From contig JBAJFE010000014.1 in the NCBI GenBank assembly GCA_037903355.1, positions 4,774,001-4,838,000 of the forward strand: a DNA stretch of 64,000 bases, in the 5' to 3' direction. The position numbers and the translations under genes were made by a program. The notes below the pieces were generated by a model, which worked only from the letters and a program-made list of their open reading frames with translations, made no database searches and was not told the origin of the DNA. The DNA comes from Trichuris trichiura (Eukaryota; Nematoda; Enoplea; Trichinellida; Trichuridae). Of the stretch, positions 47,639-60,961 are shown one piece after another. Each line of letters opens with the position of its first letter. Position 1 is the stretch's first letter.

Positions 47639-50600
47639 TCAGTTGTTGTCTGAAGGAATTCTGGCAGGATGAGGTACTTCTTGCTGTTCTTTACGCCACA
47701 TCGAATTTTCAGAAATAGCATTGTTGGGAAAAGACAATTGCACTCCAACCATTTCACACCACCCAACGGGATATATGTCCGGAGACTCAGAGTCAAACCA
47801 GTGGAACACTTTCTCAGAATATCCATCAAATTGAATTCTTAGCAAACGACCACAAATCTAAAAAGCATGACTGAACGATGAAAACTCAATGCACAATGTA
47901 CAAACACTCATGAGCGTATAGAACACGAAGTGCAATTTCACAAGCTGAAAGTACAAACCTGAACAATTGATGCGGGAAATATTTCTCCATTCCTCATTAC
48001 GTTTGTGGCCTCTAACCATTGGCCTACCTGGAATTCATTCCCGTTTGGTTCCTTAAAGCAACTGAGCAATCCTCTAATTTAGAAAAGCTGAATCTCTAAT
48101 AAATACCAGCTTGAAGATGGAATGGTTGGCAGCCATCGAGTCCGTAGCAGCGAGATAACTAGGCCAAGTAAAATCTTCTTCGAAACCTGAAGTTGTTACA
48201 ATACGCCTCATGAAAAACACGAAAGAATCATGAGCAATATCGGATAAACAACAGGAAACCATAAACAAGAAGAAGAGCAGGTAAAAATTTAAAACCTTAC
48301 TATAGTCAAAGACATAGAAGATGCCAAACTACCATTATGAGCGCTTCTATCTTTTTTTTATTGCTCAAGAAATGTGCAAATAAATTACTCGCTTAGTTAT
48401 GTGAGAGATCTACAACGAATTTGCATGTACGCAAAAAAAAGGTAATGCAAAGACATCCACACTGAGAGCTCTCAGAAGAGAAAACAATTAAGCCTTACTG
48501 AACCGAGCGCTAAAGAGAAAAGAAATAATACCTGCCGGTGGAGTAAGTACAATTCCTGCTGCTTCAGAAAACCCAGCAGGTAAAACAAGAGCAGAACTGT
48601 AGTGATAGCACCTTTCCGTGTCAGTACCATCAAAACGTACGATGTAGTAGTCATTTCTAAGCGTTTTCACAATAGTGCCCACTCGAATTTCAGTCGGCTG
48701 CAGTGGGTCAATAGCTTCCACCTTCATATGATTCAAGAAACATGACAAGCAGCCATCCTCGCAGTCGCGCTGACTTCTTCGAACGAGCTCAATTTCCTGA
48801 AAGAGATTATAAGAACCATGAATGAATGGAAAACATAATCTCTTCCATATTATCAATCAGCCTCAGTGATATAAAAGAGATAAGCAGAGAAAAAGCGAAT
48901 CATGAAAAAGTACATAATTTGGTTAGTTCTAAAATCGCGTGATAGTTTGTTTACTGAGCAGCGATAATAACCACACACATTAAATCTGTCGAATAAGGTG
49001 AGTTTCAGCTTGTTACGCTGCTGATGACGGATGAGGGTACACCGCCCGAAAGCTCTGGCATGCTTTTCATGTTATTAACGGGCTCCTTATCGTAAATGAA
49101 AGCTTGAACCTCTTGAAAGTCTACGGTACCCTAACAAAAAGCAAAGTATTCCCGATGACTGTTGCAACGCATACTCTCTCATATGTTTATTCAATTTAAG
49201 GTCTTTTAATTTAACTTCAATTTTGTAATGGGGTTTGCCAGAATTATTTCTGTTAAGTATACGATACGACAGCCACTCAGTTCTTTATATCTTTTATTTG
49301 GTAAAGCATTAGAAGCAAATCGTGCCCATCATCGGTGCTGATGACATGGTACTATTTGCCTTGAAAACTCTGTCAAATGAGAAGTAGAGAATTGAATGCG
49401 TGCCATTCCGTATGCTTAATCGTAATAGCCTAATGTCTCAAAAGCAATCGAGAATGCTAGAGACAGAGAAAAATTGCGTTAACAGAAAAACATAAAAATT
49501 CGTCAAAATTAGTAAAGGTTACTTGACGCTTCTGTATACGTCCTCAATTTCGAGCGCAATAACCAACGATTATCAAGTACACAAATTTTATTTCCGCACA
49601 AAGGCTATCCTGGAAAACACCGTCTTACCAAGAAGCAAAGACTGAAAACCGCCTTCAACATTGCCCGTCTAGACTTTATTAATAATTATGCATGCTATTT
49701 ACCGAGGAGAAAAGATTTTCGTCGTCCACTGTGAAAACAAATTCGGAATCGGAATTCAAATCTTCTGACTGCGAGTAACCTAGAAATAATAACACAAAAG
49801 TAAGGAATCTAGAAATTTGTCTGAAAACTATTTAGTAAACAGCATTCACTTACTGTCAGCCCTACTGACAGGTCTAAACTGAAGAGCATACTTAGCTGCA
49901 CTCGTACTGTACAGATTCCCTTGAAGAAACTTCATCAAGGTAAGCCAAAATTCTTACCTTCGGAACATCGAAACGGATATCCAAAGTAACTGGCCCAACC
50001 AACAGGGAAAAGGATTGGGGATTTGATATTGCAATTTATTTGAAAAATTCCGCTGTTTGCAGCGTCAGCAGAATCAGGACTGCTGCCATGCCATTCGACC
50101 ACATTTACCCTGCTCGACACAGATGACTTGACTGTCATGGGAACAGCGGCGTTTGGATTACTACGATAATCAATTGTTTCCAATCGAATAGCAACATTTA
50201 CTTGTTTGCAACGTTCTCTGACCTGCAATTTAACAAAATGTTGGCGGAATTGCGTTATAGAGTGTAACCAAGCAGGAAACCTACTATTTCATGATGATTT
50301 TCAGGTAACGAATATGAGCCACTGAGTAGGCTTTCCAATCTATGCACCCAGTCGGAAGATAGGGTATCCAACGTCTTTGGCGGTTTTAAAATATTTCCTG
50401 ATTTGGCGCACCACGTAACCGGGTGCACATCAGCGGTACAAATGTTCATCCAGAAATCGTGTGCAAAATTTCCTTCGAAGCCTTCGTACCTTAGCAGAAC
50501 TTTGTATCCTTAAACGCAGCTAAAACACCCTTCGTCTAATAGGACAATCGAAGTGAAGCATACCCTCTAGACGTATAGGAGTAGCTATCCAATAGCAGGA

Positions 50601-53600
50601 AGCCGTGAAAAAAGGTTCCTCGTCGACAACGTAATCGGTATTTGGAACTTCGATTTTTACACTGTACCTGAGCAGGTCGGAACATGAAGCAAATGGGCAC
50701 TGAAAAAATTGTGTATACAGTTAGGTACTGGCGAACGCTTTTTACAATACATGCTCGAAAGCACTAACTGGAGCCGCACTGAAGCCTGGTATCTTAATTT
50801 TGTCAGACCAACAATAGGTATCAGACGGGTCTAAAAATAATAGTTTCACGCTAGTCACTTGCTTCACTGCACTGTACCGTATGAGTCAGGAATAGTCAAC
50901 GGCCGACAGGGCTTTGTTGTGACGTCACAATTCACTGTAGGCTTATTCGGCTTAAAATTAAAGGAAAATATTTTAGCTGCAGACTATAAGAAAACTTATA
51001 TTCATGCATGCACAGTAATATTGTGAAGTTAGAAAATTAACATTAACTCTATTGGAAAGGCACAGCGAAAATTCTGACCTGTTTAAAAAATCACCTCCCC
51101 TGCTCCTATCCCAAAAATTAACACAGGCGGCTCGTCGTGCCTATGGCTGAACCATATCCGAAAACACAAAATAGGATATTCCAGGACTAAGCTCGTTATT
51201 TGATTTAAACTGCGAGCAGTTCTGAATAACTTTATGCACTTAGGCGCCGTCCAGCTCTATTCTGCTAATTGTATAGCCTCACAAAGTTCCCAATTTTCTT
51301 CGCATGCTTGTCGGATATCCTGTACCGCCATAGCCTAAGCCAAAACATATGGACAGCAAAGCTATGACCTAGTGAGAAAACAGTGCACTTTGGCATGCAG
51401 GTGTCGCCGATGTAGGCTTGCATGGCATATGTAAAAAGACTTGACTTAATACTCTGCCTATTTGTGTTTTGGCATCGCGCAGAACGCCTAGGAAATGTAT
51501 GAGATATCAAGTGTCTCTCATATAGTGCCTCAATATTTTCGGCATTCTATAGATTGCGTAGGCGTTCTGCATAAGGGCTAATTTCATACACTGCCAGTAA
51601 AGTACCCAAAAACAATTCACTGCATGCCAATCGAATATTGCCTCGATATTAAAATGTGTTTGCAGCTGAGAAATAATCTGAATTAATAGCTTATCAGTGA
51701 AAACAAGCACACTGGCCTTAATTGGTTTTCAGAACTTTCCCGGCCTGCCTAAGTCTAAATTGAAACATTAGGCAACGGCTGTTGCTCACAGGTTATCTGC
51801 TTAAGCCGAAAATCCTCTAGTTTTCATGGGTTACCTACACCTAAGCCAAAACTTAACTAGCGCTTGTTGCTCACAGTTCCTCTAGGCTAGTGATTCTTAC
51901 GGTAAGGCATGTGTCCCACCGGAGGGCTCTTTTGAAATCCAAGGGGACCCAAATCGCCAAGGGAACCCTTTTGAGCTGTGGGGAGCACATGTTCTCCCTG
52001 GGCGATCGTGTTGAAGTTCATAGGAAGGTACGACCTGCAGGTCAGATATTGTGCCTTGTGCCTCAGGGAAAGCTGCATGCTGTAGCGCCCCGCAATTCCG
52101 AGTGGCTGGAAGAGAGGACCGGGAGGGGTAGCCGGCTCAGAGGTGAGAAAATAAGTGTTCGATACACTATCCGGGAAACGCTTCCCCAACATAACTTCGT
52201 GCAGCACCTACATTGTGGCGTTCGTCCTCCCATCCAGCCAATCAGCGCGCTCGAAATCGACTAATCAGAATTAAGGGGCCCAAACGCTCAGAAACGTTCA
52301 CAGGGGGAGGGTGCCTGGCGACCTTGACAAACACTGATCTAGGCAAACAAAAAATTCACCGATGCTATAGTAGACCCACCCCGATTAATGACCTATTACG
52401 CTGTGCCATCAAGTGGACAAACGATTATCACAACGCTTTGACGCAGGGCGCATCAGGTGGTCCCATGCGAGGCAGAAAACTAAAGGTTTTTATATGCTTT
52501 CGACGGAAACTTTAGTACTGCCTAACGCGTACTGGAGCGTGTTAGCGATTACGGTTTTACCGAAAAACTTAAATGGAGATAAGAAATTTTCGATTCAAAG
52601 AGAGTGAAAAATAAATAGATCAAATTTCCCTATTCGCATAAGCAAACAGGTACAACCGTTTTATGTTTCGGTTTTCTATAATTTGCGCTTTCCGTTATCC
52701 GCGGAAATGGTGATTCACTTGTATACGTAAGCATAGGCCCAGCATCACCCAGGCACAGCAGAGCGCCACATACGTGAGACGACTCAACCGCAGCGCTTCC
52801 GAAGAGATCATAGCTATTATTGTCTTTGCATTACTATGCTGCAGTCTCTGATTGTCATTAAAGTTTGATAAAATTTCAGTTCCGGTAACTTAAAAGACTC
52901 AATGATCGTAGGAGAACACTTTTACGCAGTATCGATCGAAATTTACCTCAAGTAACCCAACATTATGAGTGAGACCTTAGTAGTATGGTTACAGGATATT
53001 AAAGATTTACCTGTGAGGCTGAATTGGTTCCTTTCATTTCCAAATTCAAACGAAAGTTGAGTCTTTTCCGTATCCTTAAAACGTAAAAACAAATAAGAAA
53101 AACAAGCTAGATCAAAGCAATCAGTTGTATCAGTAAAATGCGCTACGAAATGACCTTTTGCAGACCATATTTCAAGGTGAATTTTAAAAGCATTATGACA
53201 AGACAGAGAAATCACGAAATGCAAATTTGACCTCTTGCTAAAACCGCAAACGACATATTAAAGGTCGAATATTAAACTGGCTAACATGGAACATTTAGTT
53301 GAGTAAGCTGTGCTTCTAGATTCAAGCTTCACTGGTTATTTGCCGCATTTTTCGCCAACGTGAGATCTCACCGTGTAAAAGGAAGTTATATTTTCAATCA
53401 AATGTGATCCACTTTCTCCCGTTAAACGATTAAGTCTTGAAACGTTTTCGGACTAGCAAAAAGTAGTGATGAACTTAACATCTAAGATCCGAAAGCTCAC
53501 CATTTTCGTAATAAGACATTTGCCCGTTTAACGGGAAAAAGTTGTTTTATACCGCAGAACCGTATCGTCCTTTCCCTAGTAACCCTATCTGTAATCAAGC

Positions 53601-53676
53601 TCGGTGCATTCTGCACAATCAGGCTATGGATATGTGCTAATTTGAATGGCTGGTTCATTGTCGAACTTCCAAACAT
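47639..53676 (-). CDS. LIN-61/L3MBTL2-like four-MBT-repeat chromatin protein, 12 exons
   Basis: Exons: 53501-53676, 53011-53237, 50751-50830, 50564-50699, 50285-50508, 49958-50222, 49854-49919, 49703-49779, 48532-48796, 48107-48186, 47959-48051, 47639-47857. All phases agree (1908 nt, 635 aa; C. elegans LIN-61 is close to this length). MBT1 spans about residues 145-260 (FSAAPVSAFEH, YWIATPIRL, LLRYEGFEG, DVHPVTWCAKSG). MBT2 ends in NCNIKSPILFPVGWASYFG. MBT3 has HMKVEAIDPLQPTEIRVGTI and FCEAAG-like GFSEAAGIVLTPPAG. MBT4 has FTWPSYLAATDSMAANHSIF, FDGYSEKVFHWFDSESPD and YPVGWCEMVG. MBT repeats bind methyl-lysine histones, and LIN-61 acts in gene repression. No SAM domain follows. The first two exons are joined on phase and direction only, across a 2.2-kb intron. 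The exon 6-7 intron would be only 38 nt, so that junction is the least sure. Confidence 0.9.
49016..49105 (+). repeat. Solo PLE-family tail inside an MBT-gene intron
   Basis: CTGATGACGGATGAGGGTAC, then CGCCCGAAAGCTCTGG, then TTAACGGGCTC and TATCGTAAATGAAA match the tail family in order. It lies antisense to the gene in the 906-nt intron between exons 8 and 9. Stem II is degenerate. Confidence 0.6.
50831..53010. other. Large MBT-gene intron with a GC-richer insert
   Basis: About 51890-52560 is clearly less AT-rich than its surroundings, with open frames on both strands (plus 51890-52264, minus 51887-52207) but no domain I know. CCTAAGCCAAAAC and CCTAAGTCTAAATTGAAACA motifs at about 51330, 51746 and 51840 recall 39964. 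It is probably an unidentified repeat or transposon. Confidence 0.45.
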
Positions 53677-56600
53677 TTCGCTATCCCATTCTGCAGACTT
53701 TTCCCCAAAAGCCCGCGGCGCGCTAAACACTGTCGATAGAAGGAAAACGAACTGGACGGATGAAAGGTTGAAGCTCAAGTTTGTGAGGAAGAATGTTTAA
53801 AACAGTTTGACGTAGAACTGGTTGGTATCATGTTTTCTTGGTCCTTGCATTCAATTGTTGTGATGTTGCTGTGGTCGGTCGATTTGGGAACTCACTCCAC
53901 GCCTAAGTGACCGGGAAACACTGGCGCTTGGTGGCTCATAGCAGAGCTGACAGTTTAAGGCTCTTCCAAACTTGACCCAGTAGAGGAGCTTGCAAACTAA
54001 CCTGCTGGGTGACACAGCTTTTACTGATAATGAGCCTGATACTTGAAAGCTCGGAATTTGTTAGCCGCGTTAACATAAAACGTAAATGAAGACACCGATT
54101 ATACCCTAACAAGAGAAGAAGTGTTATAACAAGATCCTTTACGAAAATCGGAAAATCAGACATCATAATTCAGACGAAAAAAGCATCTACGTAATAACGG
54201 TTAAACGGCATCACGAGTTTGTCTCGCACTGCGGAGAAGAAAACAAGACAAACAGTGAACGAATTACAATGCAAATCTAACGAAAGAAACAATACAGGAG
54301 CGAATAAGGCAAAACCATGCCGAATGCCAAAATTAATTACCTATCAAAATTTTAGAATTACACTGCTTACAAAATTCGTGGAAGCTCAAATTCGTTTCTG
54401 CTGTTACAAAAAATAGTATAAGGCAAAAGGTACATCTGAGTAGCCACCTATATTGCACTTCTGCCCACTTAACTCACCGGTTAAAAATTTGCAGAAGGGA
54501 AAGTTAATACCGAAAAGGCTTTTCCGTTGCTGCGGGATTATGACTTTATAATGTTACGTCTGCTGAACAAAAATATAATTTTCAGTAACTGTTGCACGCG
54601 TTTCCATTTTTATTCTTACAGAAACAACTTCTCGTTTCGCAAGCTTGATGCATTTAGGTATTCATTCATACAGAACACCGGTCAAATCAAAAGCTATGAT
54701 TGTGGCTAAACGGAGTACAGCCCAAAAGTTTTACTGAAAAGCTAACTACTTCACTACCGTAATCTGTACAACGCGATACGCAGGCAACGTCAGGTTCGCG
54801 TTCGCTACAATGACACCACACAGATGAAGTACTCTTCTAATGTTTTTCATTTGGCTAAATTGAGATGAAATGAAAACGAACTGTTCATCAGTCCCACTCC
54901 ACCTGATTGGTACCATTTTCAAGATCTCGACGTTTTTCTGAGTTAGCTAGACCGCAATGATCTCACAGCATTTGAAAAAATATTTTAAACGGAGCTGGAA
55001 TGTTAAGAATGAAACGTTATCGCAATAAAATTCTCTCTCTTGTGAAACATGAAGTAGAATCCGTTCTTCCTACCGTTGGTTAATGTTCAGCTTTAGCACG
55101 GCGGTTCAAACATAGGTGTAACATCGTATTACGTAGCCTAATATAATTGTTGTAGAACCCGGAGCTGACTGTCATGCTCACTTCATAACTGTGCATATTT
55201 TACTTGAGCAGCAACTCGCCTAAATGATAATTCAGGCGCTCTCCTGTAAATTCGAATTTTTCTTTACTTTATTTTTGCAGTGTAACAGAGAGAGTGAGTA
55301 CGACAAGCTTAAGTAGCGTATTTAACTGCGTGCAGAGTGTGTGGTACGGCGGAAGAAGCGAATGTATGTGTAAATGAGTTGTATGCACCAAAGCGGAAGC
55401 ATTAGCGAGCGATCAAATGGGTTACTAACTACCGACCGCAAAGTCAACGAAATGAAAGCACGCGTGGCTAACATAGTCTGCAGCCGAGACCTGACTGTCA
55501 ACAACGAATAAAAGATAAGCTGAATCGGTGCAGCTAACCCACTCTCAGATGCACGCAGAAACAAGTAACTGAACTCCCCATTGCTTGGATTTCGGTACAG
55601 TACTCGTAGAGGTATTTCCACTTTACGAACGTTTGTTTTTCAGATCGCTCCTACGAAGCACTCACGTTTGTGGCTGTTTTCACTTTATGAAAAAACGCAA
55701 AACAGAGCTGATAGCATCTGTTAACAGTTCATTCATCAAGGAACATATATGAAGACAAGAGGCAGTATTCTCGAACTTGGTTATTCTTTGTGTCTAGTCA
55801 TTAGAATTTCACTGTATAAACCTGAGCATCGCACCACGAAAGTTAGCCATGCCACTGTGACTCGTAGTGCTGGTTGTATTCGAATAAACTGATCGCAAAG
55901 TCTGGCAGCACTAACAGCCTTTATTCTGTGCCTCACAGGACCCTTTATACTAGCGACCTCGCTAGAAAACCTGTATGCGAAATAGCTCCAAGTATCCCTG
56001 GGAACTGGTCTCATCATCGATCTACTATAGGTGTCAATAGTCTGCAACTTAGACCTGTTCTATTTGTCTTTACTACAGCAAGTTATATCCGCCGGTTAGG
56101 GTTCGCATCAGTGATAAGGCAAATCATGCCCCTACTAATCGAGGCAGGTGTATACAAGGTACAAATGTCAGCGAATTTATAGGTACGATGACAGGTAGCG
56201 ATTTGGAAACTCTCTGTTTCTGTATAGTAACCCTCATTGCCCTGTCGCCTGATAAGTTATCTTAACACAGAGGCATCACCACCCCATCCTCTCTTTTTGC
56301 CTATTCCGTTTGCACACTGTATGCGCATTTCAACTTTGTATTGACTCTACATTTATCCACTCGTTTACACTTGCAACATGTATGCATGCATGGCGCGACA
56401 TTTTACATTCCTAGTTTGAGCTAGTTGCCAACCTTCAGAAAGCCAAGGACGGTATGAACCGTTCCCTGTGCTAAACTACAGCAACCGCTTCTAAAAGTAT
56501 CGTTCGTTTTAACGGTTCCCACAATTTCATAATACATGCACAGGGAAAAGTCGTTTATTGGAGCTTCAAAAAACAACGCTTTCAGGAAAGAAGCTCCATT

Positions 56601-56831
56601 TTATCAGTACTAATACAACAGCGAAACATAAAAGAATACTGCGCGTGGTGGCATTTTGAAGTAAGAATTAATTCCAAATGGTGCCACAATTAGACTTAGA
56701 ACGAATGTTTTCTATTTTTATTTGTTCAAATAGTCGTCTACACTCCAGTTTTCCTTCCTCGCCTTTTCTATTCAGTCTTGTGAAGTGCTTTTTGCAGTTT
56801 CAATATGCCTTAATGCGGCAACTGAAATACC
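53677..56831. other. Intergenic, no gene seen
   Basis: Should include the MBT-gene promoter. Minus-strand frames at 55322-55621 and 55781-56047 and the plus-strand frame at 55874-56182 have no motif and no paired splice sites that I trust. Confidence 0.4.
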
Positions 56832-56914
56832 AGCACGGTGGCCGAGTGGTTAAGGCGTTAGACTTAAGATCTAATGGACAAATGTCCGCGTGGGTTCGAA
56901 CCCCACCCGTGCTA
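56832..56914 (+). tRNA. tRNA-Leu (anticodon UAA)
   Basis: The acceptor stem AGCACGG pairs with CCGTGCT (7 bp). The A box is TGGCCGAGTGGTTAAGGCG. The anticodon stem TTAGA/TCTAA encloses the loop CTTAAGA with TAA at 56865-56867. A long variable arm (TGGACAAATGTCC) is typical of type II leucine tRNAs. The T arm is GTGGGTTCGAACCCCAC. A discriminator A follows, and a T-run at about 56930-56939 suits Pol III termination. There is no intron. Confidence 0.97.
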
Positions 56915-57270
56915 TAGTTTGCGTGCTGTCTTTTTTTTTATTTTATTAATTACCAACACGTGGCTTCGCTGAAGTACAAAAAATGGCGGTAAACTTGCTT
57001 GTCATTTTATTAATGGGCGTTTAAAGTTCCTGGAAATAATTAACAATGCACGGAAACCTAAGCTAGTTTATTCGAAAAGGTGAAACTTAGTTGATGCATT
57101 TTAGCTAGTGTCCCAGTTGAGAGCTGCGAGATTCCCAACTAATTGTTAAACGAAAACGAAGCATTTAATTTAAAATGTTACACCCTTGGTATAAGTATTA
57201 ATAGAACAGCCGGTGAAAAACTATGGAGTTGGATTGACAACAAATGCAACATTCTCTGCATTTCTAATGT

Positions 57271-57840
57271 TCACCTTAGCGCTAACGTTCCTAGTGCTGG
57301 CAAGAAAACGCTATCAATGCACTGCGAAGTCATAAATGGAAGGGACAGCGCTGTAAAGTTTGCTTCCGGAAACAATCTACCACTTGCACATTTTGCGCGT
57401 TCAGCTTCTGACAATTTTAGCAAGTTAACTTCAATACTTTCTCTGCTCTGAACTTCGCATGATACGTTTCCAGCCACGCTGTCAACTTTTCTCTTGCGAA
57501 GTTTAGTCCGTCGATTTTGGAACCAAACCTTTACCTAAAATAATTTTTCTAAGCTGACTAAAGCAATGAAAGTGCATCTTCTTGACATCCAATAGTAATT
57601 TATGAATAAACATACTTGCTGGTCAGTCAATCCGAGAAGTTTGGACAGCCGGTGGCGCTCTTTTCCCACTACGTACTGTGTCTTTCGAAAGACATTCTCT
57701 AATTTAATTAGTTGTTCACCAGAAAAAACGGTTCTCGGTCTCTTGGGCCTGTCTAGGTCAAGTCCTTTTGGAAATACCATTTCTTTAATCCTACCAGAGG
57801 CATCTGCAATTAACAGTCTCTGTAAGAGAGCATCATGCAC
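57271..57840 (-). CDS. VAX/CEH-5-type homeobox gene, last two exons (5' part not found)
   Basis: Exons 57616-57840 and 57271-57534 join in phase across an 81-nt intron. The first encodes GRIKEMVFPKGLDLDRPKR just before the homeodomain; VAX proteins have the closely similar TIREIILPKGLDLDRPKR there. The homeodomain runs from PKRPRTVF to RRTKLRKRK and has QYVVGKER in the loop/helix 2 region and VKVWFQNRR in helix 3, with Gln50 and Asn51. The intron falls between homeodomain residues 44 and 45, a common position. The frame continues 88 codons to a stop at 57271, where AG/GTGAAC is also a possible donor. The upstream exon ends before an acceptor (TTTCAG/GTGCAT) and was not located. Family role: DNA-binding transcription factor in anterior neural patterning. 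Confidence 0.87.
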
Positions 57841-60800
57841 CTGAAATATAGATTTTGGTGATACAAAACGATAAATCTTCGCAGACGCAAAATAATTCAG
57901 TAAATGCATTAGTAGAATAAAGCGAATCAAATTTTTGAATTTTAAGAGGCATCTTCTAATAATTTCTAATATGAACGCCTATGCATAGAAAAGCGTTGAG
58001 CTCTTCATCTCATTGTCAGCTTAATTCGTAGTTGATCTGTTATTTTTGGAATTAAAATAGCCTTTAATTTCTTGGAAGCATCTAATTGTTGCGATTTAAA
58101 ATTGTGAAACAGTGAGTGAATAGGAGGCGCTGTTTCGAAGAGAAACTTCAAATAGTGAAGCACTATAAATGGAATGAGAAGTCAGGTGGTGCCATCAAAA
58201 CTCTCATCGCAATGTAGCTAAGCAAACTATTGAAAGCTGTGTTCAACAAGTAAACCATGTAGGATTCGAGGAAGTAGAAGATCAAGGTGCTGAAAATATA
58301 TAGTGCCATATCTTAGTGACCTATGGACGGAAGAAATATGACGTGTTGCTAGGTAGGAAAGTAATGAACAGGAAAGCAGGAAAACTGTTCTACAACAGCT
58401 GATTAGACTGTCAACTTTCTTTCTTTGAGGATCAGTTGATGTAACCAGGGCTCTAGTTTGACCATGAATGCCTTTCATTTCATGATCGCTGGCTTTTTGG
58501 AATTGACTGACACTGAACTTATATGGTCAGACATATATTGTTCTGCGCAACCCCCACCTTTCCAGCGCATCTTTAAAATATTTCTCAGTGTTTCCTTGAG
58601 AGCCACTGGTTTATACGAATAGGAGCCAGCTGTTGAAACCTTATGCTTTGGATACAACGTGAGCGCATGGTTTTCCGATGGCCTTAAAAAGAACATACTA
58701 ATTTCAGGAACTCTGCTTTAATCTATTCTTTGGTCTGAGCAGACGCTTGAAGCATGTTTAGCAGCAACATGGGCAACAAAAACTGATAGCAGATTTTCAT
58801 TCAACTTCAGTAATTCAATTTAAAACTGATGCCTTGCTGTTCGCAATGCTGAGTTCGAATTTTTTTTCTTGGCAGTTTTCGATTTTTCAATCTTGGAGTG
58901 CAGATGCTTAATCTTTATTATCAATAGATTTTAAGACGAAAATCTTGTTTGGAAATACAGTAGTTTTTATTAGACCGAAAACTTGGCATAAAAGACTTTG
59001 AAATAACGCTAGCTCTTCATCAGCGAGCTTTCATTTTTCTCTAGTACCAAAGACTCCAGTGGAGCCTTTTTGCTAGGTTTTTGCTGTATAACTAAATGAA
59101 AATAAGAATTGAACATTATGAGCGAAATTCCGCATTAGGCATGTGTTTCTTCGGCTGCCAAATTGGCAAGAGCTGTGATGCTGGCGTGCCTAAATGATTC
59201 TCCAAGCAAATACTTGCTTCTGCAATAATTCTAGAAGAAAATTCCTTACAGGCACTCGGATTAAGCCTATGAAGCTTATCGCAAAACTCCAAAATAAGTC
59301 AACTCAGCCAGTAAATTCAACAGGATGATTTCCGCGCGAATTTACAGACTTTTCATGCGTTTAAGATCGCAGTTCTGGAAAAGGAGTGCATCCTCAAGCT
59401 GTCTGAAAAGTTCTTTTGATTGCCTTGAATAACCCAAAAGGCAATGGCAGTTCAGCAAAACATGCTGAGGCGGAGAGCACGTGTTTGGCCTGAGAAGTTA
59501 TAACGATGAGGTTATACGAATTTCGTCATCATTATAAATTATTTCAATATTTGTTCTGGTCGCATGCAACCCTTATGCAACTACCATAAATAACATAGAT
59601 AACCTGTAATTCTATGGGGACATTAAGCTCTCACTCTCATTATGGATTCTAGAAAGAGCGTTGTTTGTGTCAGTGCAACTTTATTAGTACTTGTGACCGA
59701 TTCTAATCTCTAGAATTTGGGATTCTTTTTCTTAATCATCCATTTAAAGTGCATGTCTAGTAGTGTTTTGCAAACTCTGCTCAGAACAAAATACGAATAA
59801 CGTTTGCGAAATAGAAAAATTATAAAGACCATGGGCTGTAAAATCTTGTCACAAAGCGCCTCTGCAACATGAACATTCATTTGGAGAAGTGAAACCTGTG
59901 ATTTTGAAACTTGCCTCATTCTTCATCAATATTTTACAACACATCTTTAAATTAGCATTGTTTCACTAAATCACTTTCCGCTGAACGTGAGACTGTTTCG
60001 TAATGAGTGAATAGGTTTTCAAAACTAAAGCGTGTACAGACCCGTTAATGTTGCAAAATGAGAATTCTTGAGTTTTCTGCTGCGCTTGCTCTCTTAGGTC
60101 TCTTTCTAACTAGTGTTTGTCTATTCGCTGGTAGCTTTCTGCTTCATTTATTTACAGAGATTAACAGTAATTCAGATAGTATCGGTTGTGAGAATGCCAA
60201 ATAATAACCTAGATATATGAAAGTACGTTAAGCTTAGTAGAAGCTACGCTGTAACGGATAAATAGCTTTTCATCTTCAGACGTTCATGCTAAGTTTAGTG
60301 CGTTTTATTTCTGTTGAAACGTTAGGAATTCATCTACTTCCATTGCCAGGAACTTGATTATGAAGACCCTGTCAGCGAGAGAAGATACGTCCTGAAAATA
60401 AACGTTTGGAGATGAAAACACTTGGAGCTTTGCATTTGCATATAACCAATGGATTCATAGCCAAACTGAAGCTCTAGAAATAATACTTCACATGTTTTCT
60501 CATTCTGTTTGTTATTAGTCACATCAGTGGCTGAAAATTTCTGGCAGCGCATATAGGAAGTAGCACAAACCATTTAAGAATGGCCCAGTATGGTGAAATT
60601 TTTTTTGTGAAAAGTTCATCCCAATTTATTATGTTTAGTATTTGCGCTTAGCAAATGAAAGTGGGGCAACAAATTGATGAGAATTTATTACCGGTATAAA
60701 CTGAAGCTCTGAACGTACGTGTAATAGCAACCAAAACCTTCGAAATTGTATAGTTTTGTCGTCAAGGCTAAAAGGTTCTCAATCGCACCGTGTATTTACG

Positions 60801-60960
60801 CGGCCTTGAAGTCAAACTTTGATAAATGCATACCAAAGCTTAGTTATTAGACCAGATACCGTTAGCGCTCTCGCGTCTACTTATGGTAGCTAATTTGTGA
60901 ATCTATTGAACATTTATTCTCTAATTACAAACAGCGATTAGATTCAGCGGAGAATAATAC
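57841..60960. other. Upstream of the homeobox exons, no exon recognised
   Basis: The missing 5' exon(s) of the VAX-like gene should be here or further on. Short frames such as 58475-58696 (minus) are not supported by motifs. Confidence 0.4.
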
Positions 60961-60961
60961 T

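Noticed and set aside
49341..49375. CTGATGACATGG followed by TTGAAAAC, another possible hammerhead-like core
   Set aside because: No stem II pairing and no tail boxes follow.
51887..52264. Overlapping 106- and 124-codon frames as a gene
   Set aside because: Open on both strands without motifs or splice partners; kept only as an island of unusual composition.
53677..53778. Apparent signal peptide ahead of the MBT-gene first exon
   Set aside because: The frame begins at TTG, not ATG. The first in-frame ATG is at 53676, after the hydrophobic stretch.
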